Part shown: positions 12,353 to 25,225 of the stretch, one piece after another
Layout of the letters: every line of letters starts with the position of its first letter
Numbering within the stretch: the first letter of the stretch is position 1
Position numbers and translations under genes: made by a program
DNA from: Gossypium raimondii
Taxonomy: Eukaryota > Streptophyta > Magnoliopsida > Malvales > Malvaceae
DNA: 64,000 nucleotides
Reading direction: 5' to 3'
NCBI RefSeq assembly: GCF_025698545.1
Contig: NC_068570.1
Coordinates: 46,085,924-46,149,923, forward strand
Notes under the pieces: generated by a model
Database searches by the model: none
What the model saw: only the letters and a program-made list of their open reading frames with translations
What the model was told of the DNA's origin: nothing

Positions 12353-12361
12353 ACACTATAA

Positions 12362-12502
12362 GGCTTTTTTACACAGATAATATAAAATAATATATTAAAT
12401 TCGAAAATAGGTTACATGTTGGATTAATTACTAAAATGGTATAGATGGGGTGGCGGAGGGTGGTGCATAGGCAGCACTACCACCTTAAAACTGACAGTTT
12501 TA
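12362..12502 (+). repeat. Left terminal inverted repeat of the MULE
   Basis: Matches the reverse complement of 21972-22111, with small differences (for example GGGTGGCGGAGGGTGG against GGATGATGGAGGATAG). Confidence 0.88.
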
Positions 12503-13979
12503 GATTTCTCATATGAAAAAAAATAATTTTAATCAATGGTGGGCATCTAGTAGGCAGCACCCAAACAAAAAAATACACCCCACATGACCCATTTTAAACC
12601 GGTTTTAACCCGTGGTCCACATAGCCTGAGGAGAACTTGGTAAAGCCTGTCTGACATGCGGCATCAGTAGTGGTTGTGCTTACCTGACAGGCAGCATCGG
12701 TCTAGCATGGATGGGACTCTTTTGCTGCTCAACTGTGCCTGCCGATGGGATTAGACCCTTAAGGGTCTCGTGAAAATGGATATTAAATGTTGTTTGGGAC
12801 CTTATAATGGTCCCCAAAATGGAAAAAAAAAGGAAAAGAAAATAGACCAAAGAAGAAGAAGAGAATGAAGGGGGAAAAAAAAGAGGTGAGAATAAAGAGT
12901 AGCATAATAGAGAAGGGAAGAAGGAAAAAAGTAGATGATTTGTGGTGGAGTCGAGAATAGAAGAGAATAAAAGCAAAGAAAAAGTTTAGGGTTAAGGAAA
13001 AAAAGGGATTTTGGGTTAGCTTAGGGAGGGTCTAGGATTAGCTAGGGGTTAAGGAAAAAAAATTGTGGATTTTGTTTGTTTAGGGTTTGAAGAAAAAGAA
13101 ATTAAGGTATTTTTGTATAGGGTTTAATAGAATTATTTATTTAGGGCTTATACATTTGTAGAGGATTAAAAAAAAGGAATTAATGTATTTTTGTTTAGAT
13201 TCGATATTATTTTTAAAAATTTTTTGTAAGGTATTATTTCAGTAAAAAGGAAGGTTGTTTGATTTATTTTAGAAAGTGTGCGGTATGTTTCTCTTTGATT
13301 TTTAAAGTCTTATTTTTTATTTATGTTTTTATTAGATTCAAATAACAACATTAGTCCCATTAGGTTTATTATGTTGAGATAGTTTATGTTGTTTTAACAT
13401 AATTTTTTTTTTTTTTATGCGGGTAAAATATGGGTCCATTTAGTTGGAATTGATGAGATGTTTATGTTATATTTTCTTATGGACATGTATTTTTTGTTGT
13501 TTTGGTTTATTATTAGATGCACATAACAACATATAGTCCAACCAACTAGGTTTATTTTGTTTTAATAGTATCTATTATTTTAACATAAAATTTTTATTTT
13601 ATATGTAGGTAGATAAAAGATGAGGCCATTGAGTTGAAATTTATGAGATATTTTTATTTTGTTAATTATATATTGCAATAGTATAGTAAAAAATATGATA
13701 TAGACAAATTGTTTAGTATTTTTTAATTAAATTTTGTCTTGTATTTGTTGTAAAATTTATTGTATCATATTTACGTATTTTGATAAATATTTAAAATGGA
13801 CCACCTTAAAATAAATTATCAAAATGCGTTATTTGAAACTCGTGTTAGGGTGTCACATATCGTATTTTAATAATATTTTTCTATTAGTGGGATAAAATGC
13901 CCAAATATAAATTAATTATCGAAATATGTTTTTGCAACAAACTAATTGAACTCTTTGTTTTAAAATTGTAGATATCGAA

Positions 13980-15934
13980 ATGGGTTCTTTGATTAATAAC
14001 GATGATCACATATCAAACACAATTAATAAGATGGTAATAAATTGTTATTTGTTACTCATCGGTTCCTTTATAAAAAGTTCCAGATCATTTACGGAATTAA
14101 ATTATGTTATATTAACTATTTCTGTAATTTAATAGTGTCATGGCCCGTACTGCGCATTGAGGGGTCGTGTGAATGGTTTAGGATATCCCTCGGACGAACG
14201 ACTAATGTCATACTTGGGTTAGCCGAATTCGGGTCAACGACATTGATTCAGACGTTTGATTTGCAATGTAACTTAATATCTACTTTGGTCGAGTGGTGGT
14301 GCCCGGAGACCTACACTTTTCATTTGCTACGTGGGGAGTGCATTAACACTCTAGAGGATGTTGCACTACAACTTGAGCTCCCAATTGACGGGAGTGTGGT
14401 AACGGGTGTAAGTACAATCTTTAAGCTAGCTGCCCTTTGTGATAACCTACTAGGAGTCTCGCCTGGTGATGCTGAGTCAAAATTTATGGGTTTGAGGTTT
14501 TCATGGCTGAAGGCCATTTTTGAGCATTTACTAATTAATGCCACTGAGTGAGAGCTGATGTGCACCGCTCGGGCGTGTATTATGCATATTATAGGGGTGC
14601 CCTCATGCTAGATGCAAATAACAACAAGATCCATTTGATGTACTTACCCCTGTTAACTGATTTGCATAACATCTGTTTGTATAGTTGGGGTTCCGTAGTA
14701 CTGGCTATGTTGTACTACGAGCTTTGTCAGACGACAAAGCCTTCTGTTGTGGACAAAGGTGGATGCCTCATATTGCTGCAGTCTTGGGATCTTTACTGGA
14801 TGCCATTCTTGGCACCGGTTAGTAACCAAGCACATGTTTTTCCACTCATGAATAGGAGACAAATTTTTTTCTAATGATATTATTCTAACAAGTTATTTAT
14901 TTTCGTAGATGGAGTATCAATTCGGGTATTTGGAGGTCATACACAGTTTCGATATCCCGTCTGATGATTGAACAACATGCCGGGTAAGGGGTAAACTATT
15001 CTAATATTCGTGACATGTAATTACTTTGTATATCTTACTTGAACCGTGTTAGAATTGAACCATGTTATTAATTGTGCAGTTCATTTGGATGCCCTATTCC
15101 TTGCCGAAAATTTACGGTTGTTATTCCCTCGTCTACCCACATTCACTCAAAATTGTGGTTCATTAACGCCTATTATAAATTTCCAAACAGTGAAGTGGTA
15201 TAACGGGGACCGAGTACTCCAGCAGTTCGGTTGCATACAATATATCTCGGCTCTGCCAATGTAATTTGGGAAGATCGACGAGATTAGCAAGAGGGCAAAA
15301 CACGAAAATAATTAAGTAGTAGTGCATCAACAATATATTGTAATGTGGGACAACCGGATGGCTCGGAGACCTCATATGGATATTTATTTTGATTCGCAAC
15401 CATCGTTAGCATACATACAAGGGTACTCTGATATGGGGAAACCATATTTATTTGGTGGGAAATCAATTTGCACCAACTTGGGGCATATGATTATCCTCTT
15501 CCACATACGCCTCCTGCACCTGAGCCAGAACCCTCACTCGAACCTGAGCCAGAGTTTGAGAAAGAGCCCGAACTCGAGCAGTCTCATACGCAGTCTGGGG
15601 ATAGCTCTTATCATCCTGACTGGGGGTTCGATGACTATTCCCGGGTTCATAAGGCCACAGATATCATTTAGAGTTTCCCAAAGCCAGTTTTGATATACTT
15701 GATCCGAGATCAAAGATGACGTTTGATATCTTTAGCCCATTACTACCGCAGTATTCCACTCCTTTCAGCCCAATATCATCGACGACGTTTGGGGCATATG
15801 ATTTTTCAACTATATTTAGCACACCCCCAGGTTCGGGTGAGGAGAACGTTGATCACCGCAATCACCCGCAACGTGAACACCGGCCACCACAAAAATATAC
15901 CCCTAGGACCGTACCATCAAACCATCAATTTTAG
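13980..15934 (+). pseudogene. Plant mobile domain (PMD/MAIN-like) protein, MULE-carried, broken
   Basis: Exon 1 is probably 13980-14033 (MGSLINNDDHISNTINKM, then a GTAATA donor). The PMD core follows: GRVNGLGYPSDERLMSYLG; after a 1 bp frameshift LAEFGSTTLIQTFDLQCNLI; STLVEWWCPETYTFHL; LEDVALQLELPIDGS; SPGDAESKFMGLRFSWLK. After a TGA (in place of Gln near 14549) come LMCTARA and MYLPLLTDLHNICLYSWGS, then TVKWYNGDRVLQQFGCIQYI, then a Glu/Pro-rich linker (15500-15570, EPEP repeats), then a Pro/Ser-rich tail ending TPRTVPSNHQF at 15934. The family is annotated as 'serine/threonine phosphatase 7 long form homolog' or MAIN-like; host members help keep meristem genome stability and silence transposons. 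This copy has at least two frameshifts and stops. Confidence 0.85.
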
Positions 15935-15989
15935 GGGTTTTTGTAATTTAAATAGTCAAATTTGTATTTATTTAACTGTAGTAACATAT

Positions 15990-18362
15990 AAATGCAAAAA
16001 TACAAACTTTGTAATTTTAAATGACACGAGCACAAACTGCTATGATATGCACACAGGGATAATAAAGTGTTTGGAACCTCCTACAATCGCACCGTCTGTT
16101 TCGAAGATCAACTTCGTTGGACCTTGGTGGTATACCGAGTTCATAACTGATTGTCTCCGTAACTCGAAACCTTTAACAATGTCATGAATATACTTCAACA
16201 TTCATTGACCTCGCCCCCGATGGTTCACAACCATTGCATCCCTAACATCTTCAAAAAACACGTGTCCTCATTCCATCTAATTGACTTGCTACTGTCCCAT
16301 TCTTGGCATCAAGCTAGCTAGCCTATAGAATGTAGCCGAGAGCATAGATAAAATTTGAAGATGTTATGTTTTCCTCAACACGGAGTTAACCCCCTCTGCC
16401 AAGTTAGTGGTCAAATGACCATACCGAAACCCCTTGCCGAAACTTTGAGCCAATTACCACGGCTCCATAGTACCCAACCACTTTCGAAAAGGTGTGTTCA
16501 TTTCACCTTCCATGTCACTCTCAAGTCTAGTCATCATTTGCCAGAAAAGGTGTGGCTCTAGCTTGTACGCTATGTATGTATTAAGAAAATATTAGTTACA
16601 ATCTCGAGTTACAACATTAAAATGTATATTAAAAAGATAAGGTCATCTTTACCCATTTTCATAATTTGTCTCCGCCAGTCTACATTATTATACTCTTAGT
16701 GGAAGTTTGGCACAATGTGCCGGATGCAGTAAACGAATCTCCATGGTACACCGAAACATCTAATGGCGGTAATTATTCCTTTCCATCTATCGAGGATGAT
16801 GCAGATATTATCATTACTGACAACATACCTCCGTAGGTCATGAGGAAGAAATCCCATGATTCCATGTTCTTCTTGTCCGCAATGGAAAACGCTATTGGGA
16901 GCACGTTCTTGTTTTTGTCTTGAGTAACTGAAATAAATAGGATCTACGTATATTTTCCGTATAGCCAGGTCTCATCTACCTGCACAAATGGTTTGCAGTG
17001 GGGAAATGCTCGCACACATAGATTAAACGTTCAAAACATCCATTGGAAAATTCTTTTTCCCGGTTGTAATTGGTCATCCAGATCATAATAAGGTCGTGTC
17101 TCCATCTCAATGATAGTCCCCCATACGTACTCCCTTATAGCGGCTATCCACCCTTGTAGCTCATTGTACGACGCATTGAAATCTTATACAATTGCTCCAT
17201 TGTCATCTGTTTAGCTATCTATGCTTTTTGGTATGATACTCGACACTAGAATCGTGCTTGCATTTCGGCAATCAGTACGAAACTTTAATGGTCAGCATGT
17301 CCTTCACCATTGGCATGATGCATGTACTGATAGTTTTGGAATCAAGTTTTCGGTGATTTTCTGTTATACGTGTTGAAGTACATGTGTGAGGCCCAAAAAA
17401 TTTTCGTATCTCCCATATTTGCGACTTTTAGATAAATGCAGCTCGTACCCACCAATTGCAGCCTTTTGTCGACCTCCAACGCTCTACAATATATAATATC
17501 GGTTTAGACACAATGATTTTATAGTCCACTGACACATTCATGCTTTATCGCTTAATGGCAAAATACGCACTCTTCCCTCCTTTCGAATTTTTGGCCCACA
17601 AACAACAGCTCAGGATTGGAGTCTACGGCCAGTTGGTGAGTTGATAGTATATCAGGGTAAGAACTCAACTGCATGCGCCCAATCGGGGTCTATGAGTGAC
17701 ATGTGTGCCCTAGGATTATTATGTATCACAATACGTCAAATTTGGTTCTCGATTGAAGACACGTTAACATTTTCATCGTCATTCACGACTTTGTCGTCAA
17801 TATCATTCGGAACCTCATCCACATCGGGATCACTCTCATTATCGATCTCGTGATCAGAAGGATCACTACTACCGCATCTATCGTCACCAACCGCATCAGT
17901 CTTGGGTGTAGCATTAAGATCGATGTCGATCCTGCGTATAGTCGATTGTGATATCGAAACCACCATACATGACTCTTAAGCTCCATGTTCTTTACCTAAT
18001 GGAGTGGGATCTTTAGTTAGCTCCATATCAGTTAACTCAGCAAATAACTAAATCAGTGCATTTTGGTTGCTCCGATTCCCACAATAAAGAGCGACCATTG
18101 TCTCCACGTCTTTATCGTCTACAAGTTCCATCTCGGTGAATTTGATGGGATTTATCGAAAACGGAAACTTGTAGAAAATTTTCGAGATCCTTCTCCCACA
18201 ACGTCTAACAATTTTTGCACCAATCATTTCCTTCATATCATCAACCGAGACATTTTTATTAAATCCCATTGCTATTTGTTGGCGACATTCAAATGTACAT
18301 CCAACTATTGTTGTCAAAATTACTCTATCGAAATAAACGCATACGAAAAACTGATCATCCAT
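15990..18362 (-). pseudogene. MULE transposase (MuDR-type) with SWIM zinc finger, broken
   Basis: It starts at the ATG at 18362 (MDDQFFVCVYFDRVILTTIV), with an N-terminal PB1-like domain through CGNRSNQNALI. An acidic linker follows (GSSDPSDHEIDNESDPDVDE, about 17850). The transposase core has FPHCKPFVQVDETWLYGKYT near 16960-17030, whose VDxTW holds the first catalytic Asp. The core goes on with NVLPIAFSIADKKNMESWDF and, near 16400-16560, MTRLESDMEGEMNTPFRKWL and FRYGHLTTNLAEGVNSVL. The C-terminal SWIM finger CDCRRFQTLYYPCVH lies at about 16050-16110. Stops are scattered (for example after LYGKYT) along with frameshifts, so no active enzyme is made. It converges on the mobile-domain gene, which ends at 15934. 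Confidence 0.88.
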
Positions 18363-18599
18363 CTTCAATACTAAATCTGTTAAAAAAGAAATAAAAATTC
18401 TCAATATAATTTCGAACAGCAAAAAATTACTTAAAAAAAATAAATTGTAAAAAAAAAGACCAACATTATATCAATATGCAAAACTTTTCATTCATAAGTT
18501 CAGGATTATATCAATATTAAGTTCTCATTTCGTACATGTACAACCATATTTACTTTTTTTTTTTCACATTTTCTAGTCTCTAACTTTTACTTTATCTTT

Positions 18600-18868
18600 G
18601 CATTTAACCACTTAAACTCATTTCTATGTTTTCTTCCATATCCGATTCTGTATCTTCCTACAGGAAATTCTTTATATTAAATTTTGAATTCTCTTCAAAT
18701 TCATCTTCTACAATCCAATTTGGAAATTCCTCAGGATCTTTTTCCTCTTCCATCTCTATAATGGGTATTGAATTTATAAATTCTCTTCGTAACTTCCTAA
18801 CAAATAATTTATCCATCCATGGCATGTCAAAGACATTTTGCTTCACAGTCAGCTTTCGCGAACCTATA
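18600..18868 (-). pseudogene. Third MULE reading frame, distal part
   Basis: The minus strand is open over 62 codons (MKQNVFDMPWMDKLFVRKLR... ending NIKNFL), with an acidic stretch MEEEKDPEEFPNW. It lies upstream of the transposase and is cut at the solo LTR target site (18869). No domain was recognised. Position suggests an accessory gene comparable to mudrB of MuDR, but that is only an analogy. Confidence 0.45.
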
Positions 18869-18873
18869 CTTTG

Positions 18874-20959
18874 TGTAACACCCTAAACTCGGCCTAGACA
18901 TCTAGACCAAGTCTAGTGAGTTACATCAACGATACTAAAACACCACATTTATATCACAGTCAGAATAAACCATTTAACACATAATACCCAATACAGTAAT
19001 TAAGTAAGTATACAATCTTTTCCAAACATCATATATCTTAGACTATCGAAATCCCTAATAGTAGTATTTAGAATAAAGATAGAAGCTTGACCGAGTTCCT
19101 GCGACGTTGACCCGTTCAAGACTAAGAACCACCTGAAATCCAATCAATAATAGAGTGAGTTGTGAACTTAGTGCATAAAGAAGTTTGTTAAACTAAAACA
19201 TAATTATCAAATAGTTTCTGAATTCAAAAGTTCGATTTGGTAATAGAGGCATTTCTAGTCCAAATTCGAGACAGATTAATTACAGATGTAAAAAAAATTT
19301 CAGTTTCATATACAGAACAGATCAGATTCAGATGCAGATATTCCTAATCCTCATCCGCTACACACCATCTTCGGCCATCCCAACACACCGTTAAGGGCGT
19401 TCAATGCCCAGCCAACCTTACACATCATAGAGTGTTTGTCTGACATGTTTACAAAAACGCAGCTTAGCTGCTAGATTGTAATGCAACGAAGCGCCAGAAT
19501 CAAAATTATACACATGGTGGCTTAGCCACTAATTTAGAGCAGAATACTTTCTTCTTCACAATATCTCAACCCATGCAGATGTAGAGTACAGAAACCCAAA
19601 ATATGTATTCAGTTATTTTAAATTGTTTCACAAGTAGATAACACAGTTCAATAACAAATTGAGTATTACAGTACACATACAATTATGGTATTCATACGTT
19701 TGTCACAAAGTATCAAAGAGTATTCGTTCAGTCAAATTTAAATCATTCATATAATGGGGAAGTTAATATCAATCTTAGGTAACATTTACGGTGTCAAAAA
19801 AGGGTTTCGAGACCTTTTTATATGCCACACGGCCTAGACACACACCCATGTCCTTGCCTGTGTGGTTCACACGACTTGGGTACACGCCCATGTCCTCTGC
19901 CCGTGTGGTTCTGAAACATAAACAATGATTTACATGGCCTGGACACACGCCCGTTTGCCTACCCGTGTGGTCCTAAGTCACAAACAGTGAGTTACATGGC
20001 CTAGACACACGCCCGTGTCATTTGCCTGTGTGAACCTTACACTTACATGGCCATACACGGCCTGGACACACGACCATGTGCCTGGTCGTGTGGCATTGAT
20101 AGCCACCAATTTTGGCAACCAAAACTCGTAAAATTAAGGTTTTCGGCACGCACCTGAAGTAACTTTCGAAATAATAACAACGTAGGGATTCTCTAAAGCC
20201 TAAAACAGACAATTAATAGTCAATTAACAATAGATCATCATCGATACTAAGTTTTAACGCGACATCGACAGACTTCAACAAAATTCCAATTCCATTTAAC
20301 CATTACCTTTGCGTCCAAATGAAATTCATGAATTACGAATGTTAGAGGGATCGTCGTTCTCGAGGCTTCCTCCTAAGGCCAACAATTAACGTGTAAACAG
20401 AAAAATCTCGTAACTAATCACAAAACCAATTTCATGGCAAAAGAACAACAACCAATTCACAGGGTTTTTTGAAACAATTTACCGGCAAAAGTAATAGGCA
20501 AAACACGAGTCTAAGCAGGCGTTACGAAGTAACAATAAATAAGATTGATAATACGACGAACGAAAAGAAACAGAAGAAGAAAAGGAGAAATAAAGAAAAA
20601 AAAAGAGTGAGGAAAGGAAGAAGAAACGTAAATTTTAATTGATTTAACTTCTAACCAAAAATCTGATAGTTAGCAAAATTTTCTTAACGCATACACTAGG
20701 ATTCAAACTCGAAATTAGACAGAATACAAACAGATGCTTAACCAGTGAACCAGTAGGCTCATTCTTGATATAGGTTTACACAGAATTATACTTAACTATG
20801 TAATGCATGAATAGGGGTTATTCTAAAATGATAAAACTCTTAACGACGAGACTCGAACTCCAAACCCTAATCACAAAAGTAGAGCACAGAACCACAAATA
20901 CAAAGACTTAATTACTTTAAATTCTCACAATAAAATTCTCAAAATTTTGGGGCATTACA
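18874..20959. mobile_element. Solo LTR (TGTAACACCC...ATTACA, 2086 bp) nested in the MULE
   Basis: Starts TGTAACACCCTAAACTCG and ends GGGGCATTACA. The 5 bp target duplication CTTTG is exact (18869-18873 and 20960-20964). The interior has repeated ACACACGCCCGTGT-type blocks (19810-20095) and a purine-rich 20570-20620 tract. No coding domain was seen, so this is a solo LTR. It is a different subfamily from 8974-11787. Confidence 0.9.
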
Positions 20960-21024
20960 CTTTGTCTCGCTATTTTCCTTACTCTATAATAGATTATAAA
21001 CTTCACGTAGTATATAACTATATT

Positions 21025-21321
21025 TCAATAGGTTCGTGATACCAATATCTTCCAAAGTTGGTCTAAAATCATTTGATGCTCCCGTTCTATTAATGTCTCT
21101 TTAAGGGTCAAATATTGCACTTTATTCTTTCTAATCAGTTCATGACCCTTCCATAACACTTCTTGCATCTTTTGATTTACGGTAATAATGTGTTGAACGA
21201 TGTCTTTTTCTGGTTTCATTCTATAATCTTGCTCTTCTCTAATCATCCTATCAACATTCTCCTTTTGTGTTGAAATTGTTATCTCATCAGGTAATATCAG
21301 ATTTATTGTCGTTTCTTCCAA
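21025..21321 (-). pseudogene. Third MULE reading frame, proximal part (coiled-coil-like)
   Basis: The minus strand is open for about 98 codons: INLILPDEITISTQKENVDR, then MIREEQDYRMKPEKDIVQHI and GHELIRKNKVQYLTLKETLI, ending LWKILVSRTY. It is rich in Glu, Lys and Gln with heptad-like hydrophobics, suggesting a helical or coiled-coil protein. No ATG begins the frame; a splice acceptor upstream is possible. With 18600-18868 it would form one gene interrupted by the solo LTR. Function unknown. Confidence 0.4.
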
Positions 21322-21971
21322 TAACTATCACAGAAAATAAGTTTTGTTTTCAAAGTTCAGTATTTATCTATTTTCCTCTAGAGTCATCACTAACTAAAAG
21401 TTAATTTATAATAATTACTAAAAAATAACTTTAAAATAATTAAAAACAACATAAAAATTACATTTATAAAAATCACAATAAACATCAAACTAAACAAATT
21501 AGTTACAAAATAATTTCTAATCGCTTCTATTTAAAAAGAAACAAACATACTTTCACCTTCCTCTTCTCTACTATCCTTTTTTTTTGCTCCCCCTTTCTTT
21601 CTTTTAGCTTTCTTTTCCTTTAATATTCTCTACTAATTTTTTTTACCTTTCTTTCTTCTCCCCCTCTCCCTCTCTTTTGCTTTCCTTTTTTTTTTCAACT
21701 ACTTCTCCATTTTTAAAACTACAAAGGGGAACCATGGTTATAAGGTCCCCCAAATCTACTTATTCTCCGGCGCTGCCTATCAGATAGGGGTCACCGATGC
21801 CACCTGTGAAAGAGGGGTCACTGGTGTCGCCTATTGATATGGCACCACCCCCAAATACATACTATACTCGTATATAAAAGCGGATATATACTAAACCTGG
21901 TATTTAGGTGCTAACTATCAACAAGGCTTCACCTATTCAGATTTTTTTTTTTGTTTTTTTAACTATTTAGG

Positions 21972-22111
21972 ACAACTGTCAGAAAATAAGGGTGGTGCTG
22001 CCTATGCACTATCCTCCATCATCCCATCTATACCATTTTGGTAATTAATCCAACATGTAACCCATTTTCAAATTTAATATATTATTTTATATTATGTATA
22101 TAAAACATCCT
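21972..22111 (-). repeat. Right terminal inverted repeat of the MULE
   Basis: Inverted partner of 12362-12502. On the plus strand it reads GGTGGTGCTGCCTATGCAC, then ACCATTTTGGTAATTAATCC and AACATGTAACCCATTTTC. The right copy of the 9 bp duplication ACACTATAA follows. Confidence 0.88.
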
Positions 22112-22120
22112 ACACTATAA

Positions 22121-23924
22121 TTTTATTTCATTTAGTTAATGAAAAAAACATTATTCATAATTCAAGAAAAACCAATATAATCAAAATAATTACTACTAAC
22201 AAAAATAAAAAATCCATTTATTATTTTAATAAACATTATTCAATTTTTATTTTTTAATAGTTAATAAATTGAGCATAATAGCTCGTAGATATGATATATT
22301 ATATTCGATGGTATAAATGTATTATTTCTAAAATTTTATATTTGAAATATTGAGTTACTTATTACATAAATAATTAAAATTTTATAATATTTTTTTCTTT
22401 TGTGTTAATGGTAACATAATAACTTGAATATAAAGTAATTCAATATGAAATTCAAATTTTCATTTAACAAATTTTTTAGTAAAATCATAATTCTTATTTA
22501 TAAGTATGACAAATTTTTTATCAATTAAATTTATTTAATCAAATATTTTAATAAAATTAAAATTGTTATTTATAAATAAGATAAATCTTATAAATAATAA
22601 AAAAATTTATAACGACAAATTTAGTAATATAGTAAACAACCAAAACTATATTGGTTAGTTCAAAAGTTTCTTTTTAAATTGTGTTTTATATATACTAATT
22701 TCTTATTATTGTGCGTTGCACGTGAATATATGCATTTATATTTTCATTATTTAATAACATATTTTTAACTTTGTAATCATTATAAAAATAACTAATATAG
22801 ATAATACATTTTGTGTATGCCTCTTTTGGGTTTTTATAGTCCATTAATAGATTTATTATCAGTTTAAATAAAATTATTTTAAAAATAAGATATTACTTAT
22901 TAATTGAATTGAATAGTTTAAAATATAATGAAAGAGTAATTGAGGATGAATTATTTTAACACTTGTTATGAGTTTGAATAAAGGTAAAAGAGCAACTCTA
23001 TATTGAAAATTTACATAAAAATCTTCAAGATTAAATTTCAAAAATAAAAAAGTATTTTCAGAACTAAGATTAGATTTTGATTTAATTTGAACGGGTACAT
23101 TAATAATAGATAAAATTAATTATTATTTTAATGTATTGAAATTATCAAATTAACTATTAATTTTTAATTAATTTTAAAACACTAAATTTACTCTTTTTTA
23201 GTTTTAATATTAAAAATATTTTAACATTTTATATTTAATTTTTTCTAATTTAAAACTAAATAAAAATGTTATTAATTAAAATATAAATTTAAATTGTATC
23301 TAACATAATCAAATTAAACTTTACAAAACTTTTTCAAAATCAACCTATCTGATTAAGATAAGATTATCACTATTTTTGTTTTAAAATTTTATAATATTTT
23401 CACAAGTGAAACAATTATTGAGATTATTAAATCATCTCTTTATATTATAAAACAAACATGAAATAATTTAAAAACTTCAGCTTTTTAATTAAAATTAAAT
23501 CTTAATAAAAATAAATAGTAATAACATAAAAAATTAAAATTTTATTTTAATCTTCTTCTTCAATCTATCATCCTCATCAAGCATAATTTTTATCAACATT
23601 TGACTTCGATGTAATTAATTACTTTTGAAGTTGCAAATTACCTAAAATTATAAAATTATAATACTAAATAATAATAAAAATTTGTTTTATGAAAAATATA
23701 ATTATAATAATTAGAAAATTTATTTTTGTGTTATGAAAAATTCTCACTTTAACCATTTTACTAATTTTTTGGTCACTTTACTCTCTTTACTTTCATTCGG
23801 TCACTCAAATTAGCCCTTTGACAATTTTTGTTAAAAAAATCCAATGGGTAGTTTAAGCTAATTAAATCCATACACATGGACATTTAATCAAAATCATTTG
23901 CTAGCATGGAATTTCTTTTTCTCA
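22121..23924. other. AT-rich spacer
   Basis: About 1.8 kb of strongly AT-rich DNA with no open reading frame of note and no terminal repeats that I could pair. Probably decayed intergenic or transposon DNA. Confidence 0.5.
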
Positions 23925-23929
23925 ATAAT

Positions 23930-24308
23930 TGTGAAAAATAGAATGTCGATAATGACAATGTATCGCAAAGAAAAGAGCTAAAGAACATACATATTTTACA
24001 TGAAAATCCTTTCGGGGAAAAAATCACGGGAAGAGGATAAGATAATTCACTAAGTCGAATTCGAATGAATACAAGAGGAGTCGTCTATGTCTATTTATAG
24101 GCTTGTAAAATCAGATTCTAATAGAAGGAGTATAGTAAGGTTGAAACACCTTATTCTAATAAATATTAAATAGATGAAGTGTAATAAGGTTGAAAAACCT
24201 TATTCTAAAATAAAATGAAAGAAGTGTAGTTCTATATGGATTTTATTTTTATTTTATTTTACCACTGTATCTTATTTTAATAAGGATTCGGGTCACTCAA
24301 TTCTAACA
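23930..24308 (-). repeat. 3' LTR of the copia element
   Basis: 379 bp, ending in TG/CA. It aligns along its length with 29541-29927 and shares the blocks AAGGTTGAAACACC and GAAGTGTAATAAGGTTG. Confidence 0.9.
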
Positions 24309-25225
24309 ATCTCCACCTTGACATGAATTCTCGATGAACAAGTTCTTCATCGCGAACTCTCAACGAACAAGTTCTTCGCCTCTTCCATAAAACTCCTTAA
24401 GGGTTTAACTTCAACAATGAACACCAACCAAGTTTAAGTAATGCTCAAACTTGGTTATGGGAAGTGACTTAGTCATCATATCTGTAGGATTTTCATGAGT
24501 ACTAATTTTACTCACAACAATATCACCACGAGCAATAATATCACGAACAAAATGATACCGAATATCAATGTGTTTTGTTCTCTCATGAAACATTTGATCT
24601 TTTGTAAGGAAGATAGCACTTTGACTGTCACAAAATACTATACTAATTTGAAGGTCTTCATTGACAAATGACTTCTTTATAAGCCTCAGTAATCGCTATG
24701 TACTCAGCTTTAGTGGTAGAAAAAGTGACTATAGTTTGTAAAGTGGCTTTTCAATTGATTGCACAACCTTCGATTGTAAAGACATAACCTGTGAGAGTTC
24801 TTCTTCTATCAAGGTCTCCAGCAAATTCAATATCAACATACCCAATGACTCCATTTCTAGTTCTTTCAAGCTGTAAGCAAATATCAGTAGTACCTCGTAA
24901 GTATCTTAAAATCCATTGAACTGCTTTCTAGTGTTCTTTATCGGGATTCCCCATGTATCTGCTAACTACACTGACTGCATATGATAAATTTGGACGTGAA
25001 CAAATCATAGCATACATGAGAGATCCCACTACACTAGAATATGAAACATGTGACATGTACTCAATCTTATCATCTGATTGTAGAGACAAAGCCGATGAAA
25101 GCCTGAAATGAGCTGCTAATGAAGTATTAAAGGGTTAGCACTCTACATATTGAACGTACAAAGAACTTTCTCAATGTACCCCTTCTGACTTAGGTACAAT
25201 TCACTTGCTTTTCTATCTCTAAAAA
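24309..25225 (-). pseudogene. Copia RT end and RNase H
   Basis: The minus strand reads IFRDRKASELYLSQKGYIEK at the breakpoint, then SYAVSVVSRYMGNPDKEH, VIGYVDIEFAGDLDRRRTLT and GYVFTIEGCA, ending in the RNase H tail [18 protein letters not shown] (24411-24593) and [13 protein letters not shown]. Several stops and at least one frameshift are present. Confidence 0.85.

Larger units (their letters stand above)
12362..22111. mobile_element. Mutator-like element (MULE) with long TIRs, plant-mobile-domain gene and transposase
   Basis: The two ends are inverted copies of about 140 bp. Left 12362-12502 contains GGTTACATGTTGGATTAATT, then AAAATGGTATAGATGGG, and GTGCATAGGCAGCAC. The reverse complement of 21972-22111 carries the same blocks in the same order. 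Outside the ends, ACACTATAA occurs at 12353-12361 and 22112-22120, a perfect 9 bp target duplication as expected for Mutator-like elements. Inside are a plus-strand plant-mobile-domain gene, a minus-strand MULE transposase tail-to-tail with it, and a third minus-strand frame. All are broken. A 2.1 kb solo LTR sits inside at 18874-20959. Without that insertion the element is about 7.7 kb. Confidence 0.9.

Noticed and set aside
12680..12976. 98-codon Phe/Ser-rich minus-strand frame
   Set aside because: It is the complement of a purine-rich tract inside the MULE; low complexity explains the lack of stops.
18063..18374. 103-codon plus-strand frame
   Set aside because: Antisense of the MULE transposase N-terminus.
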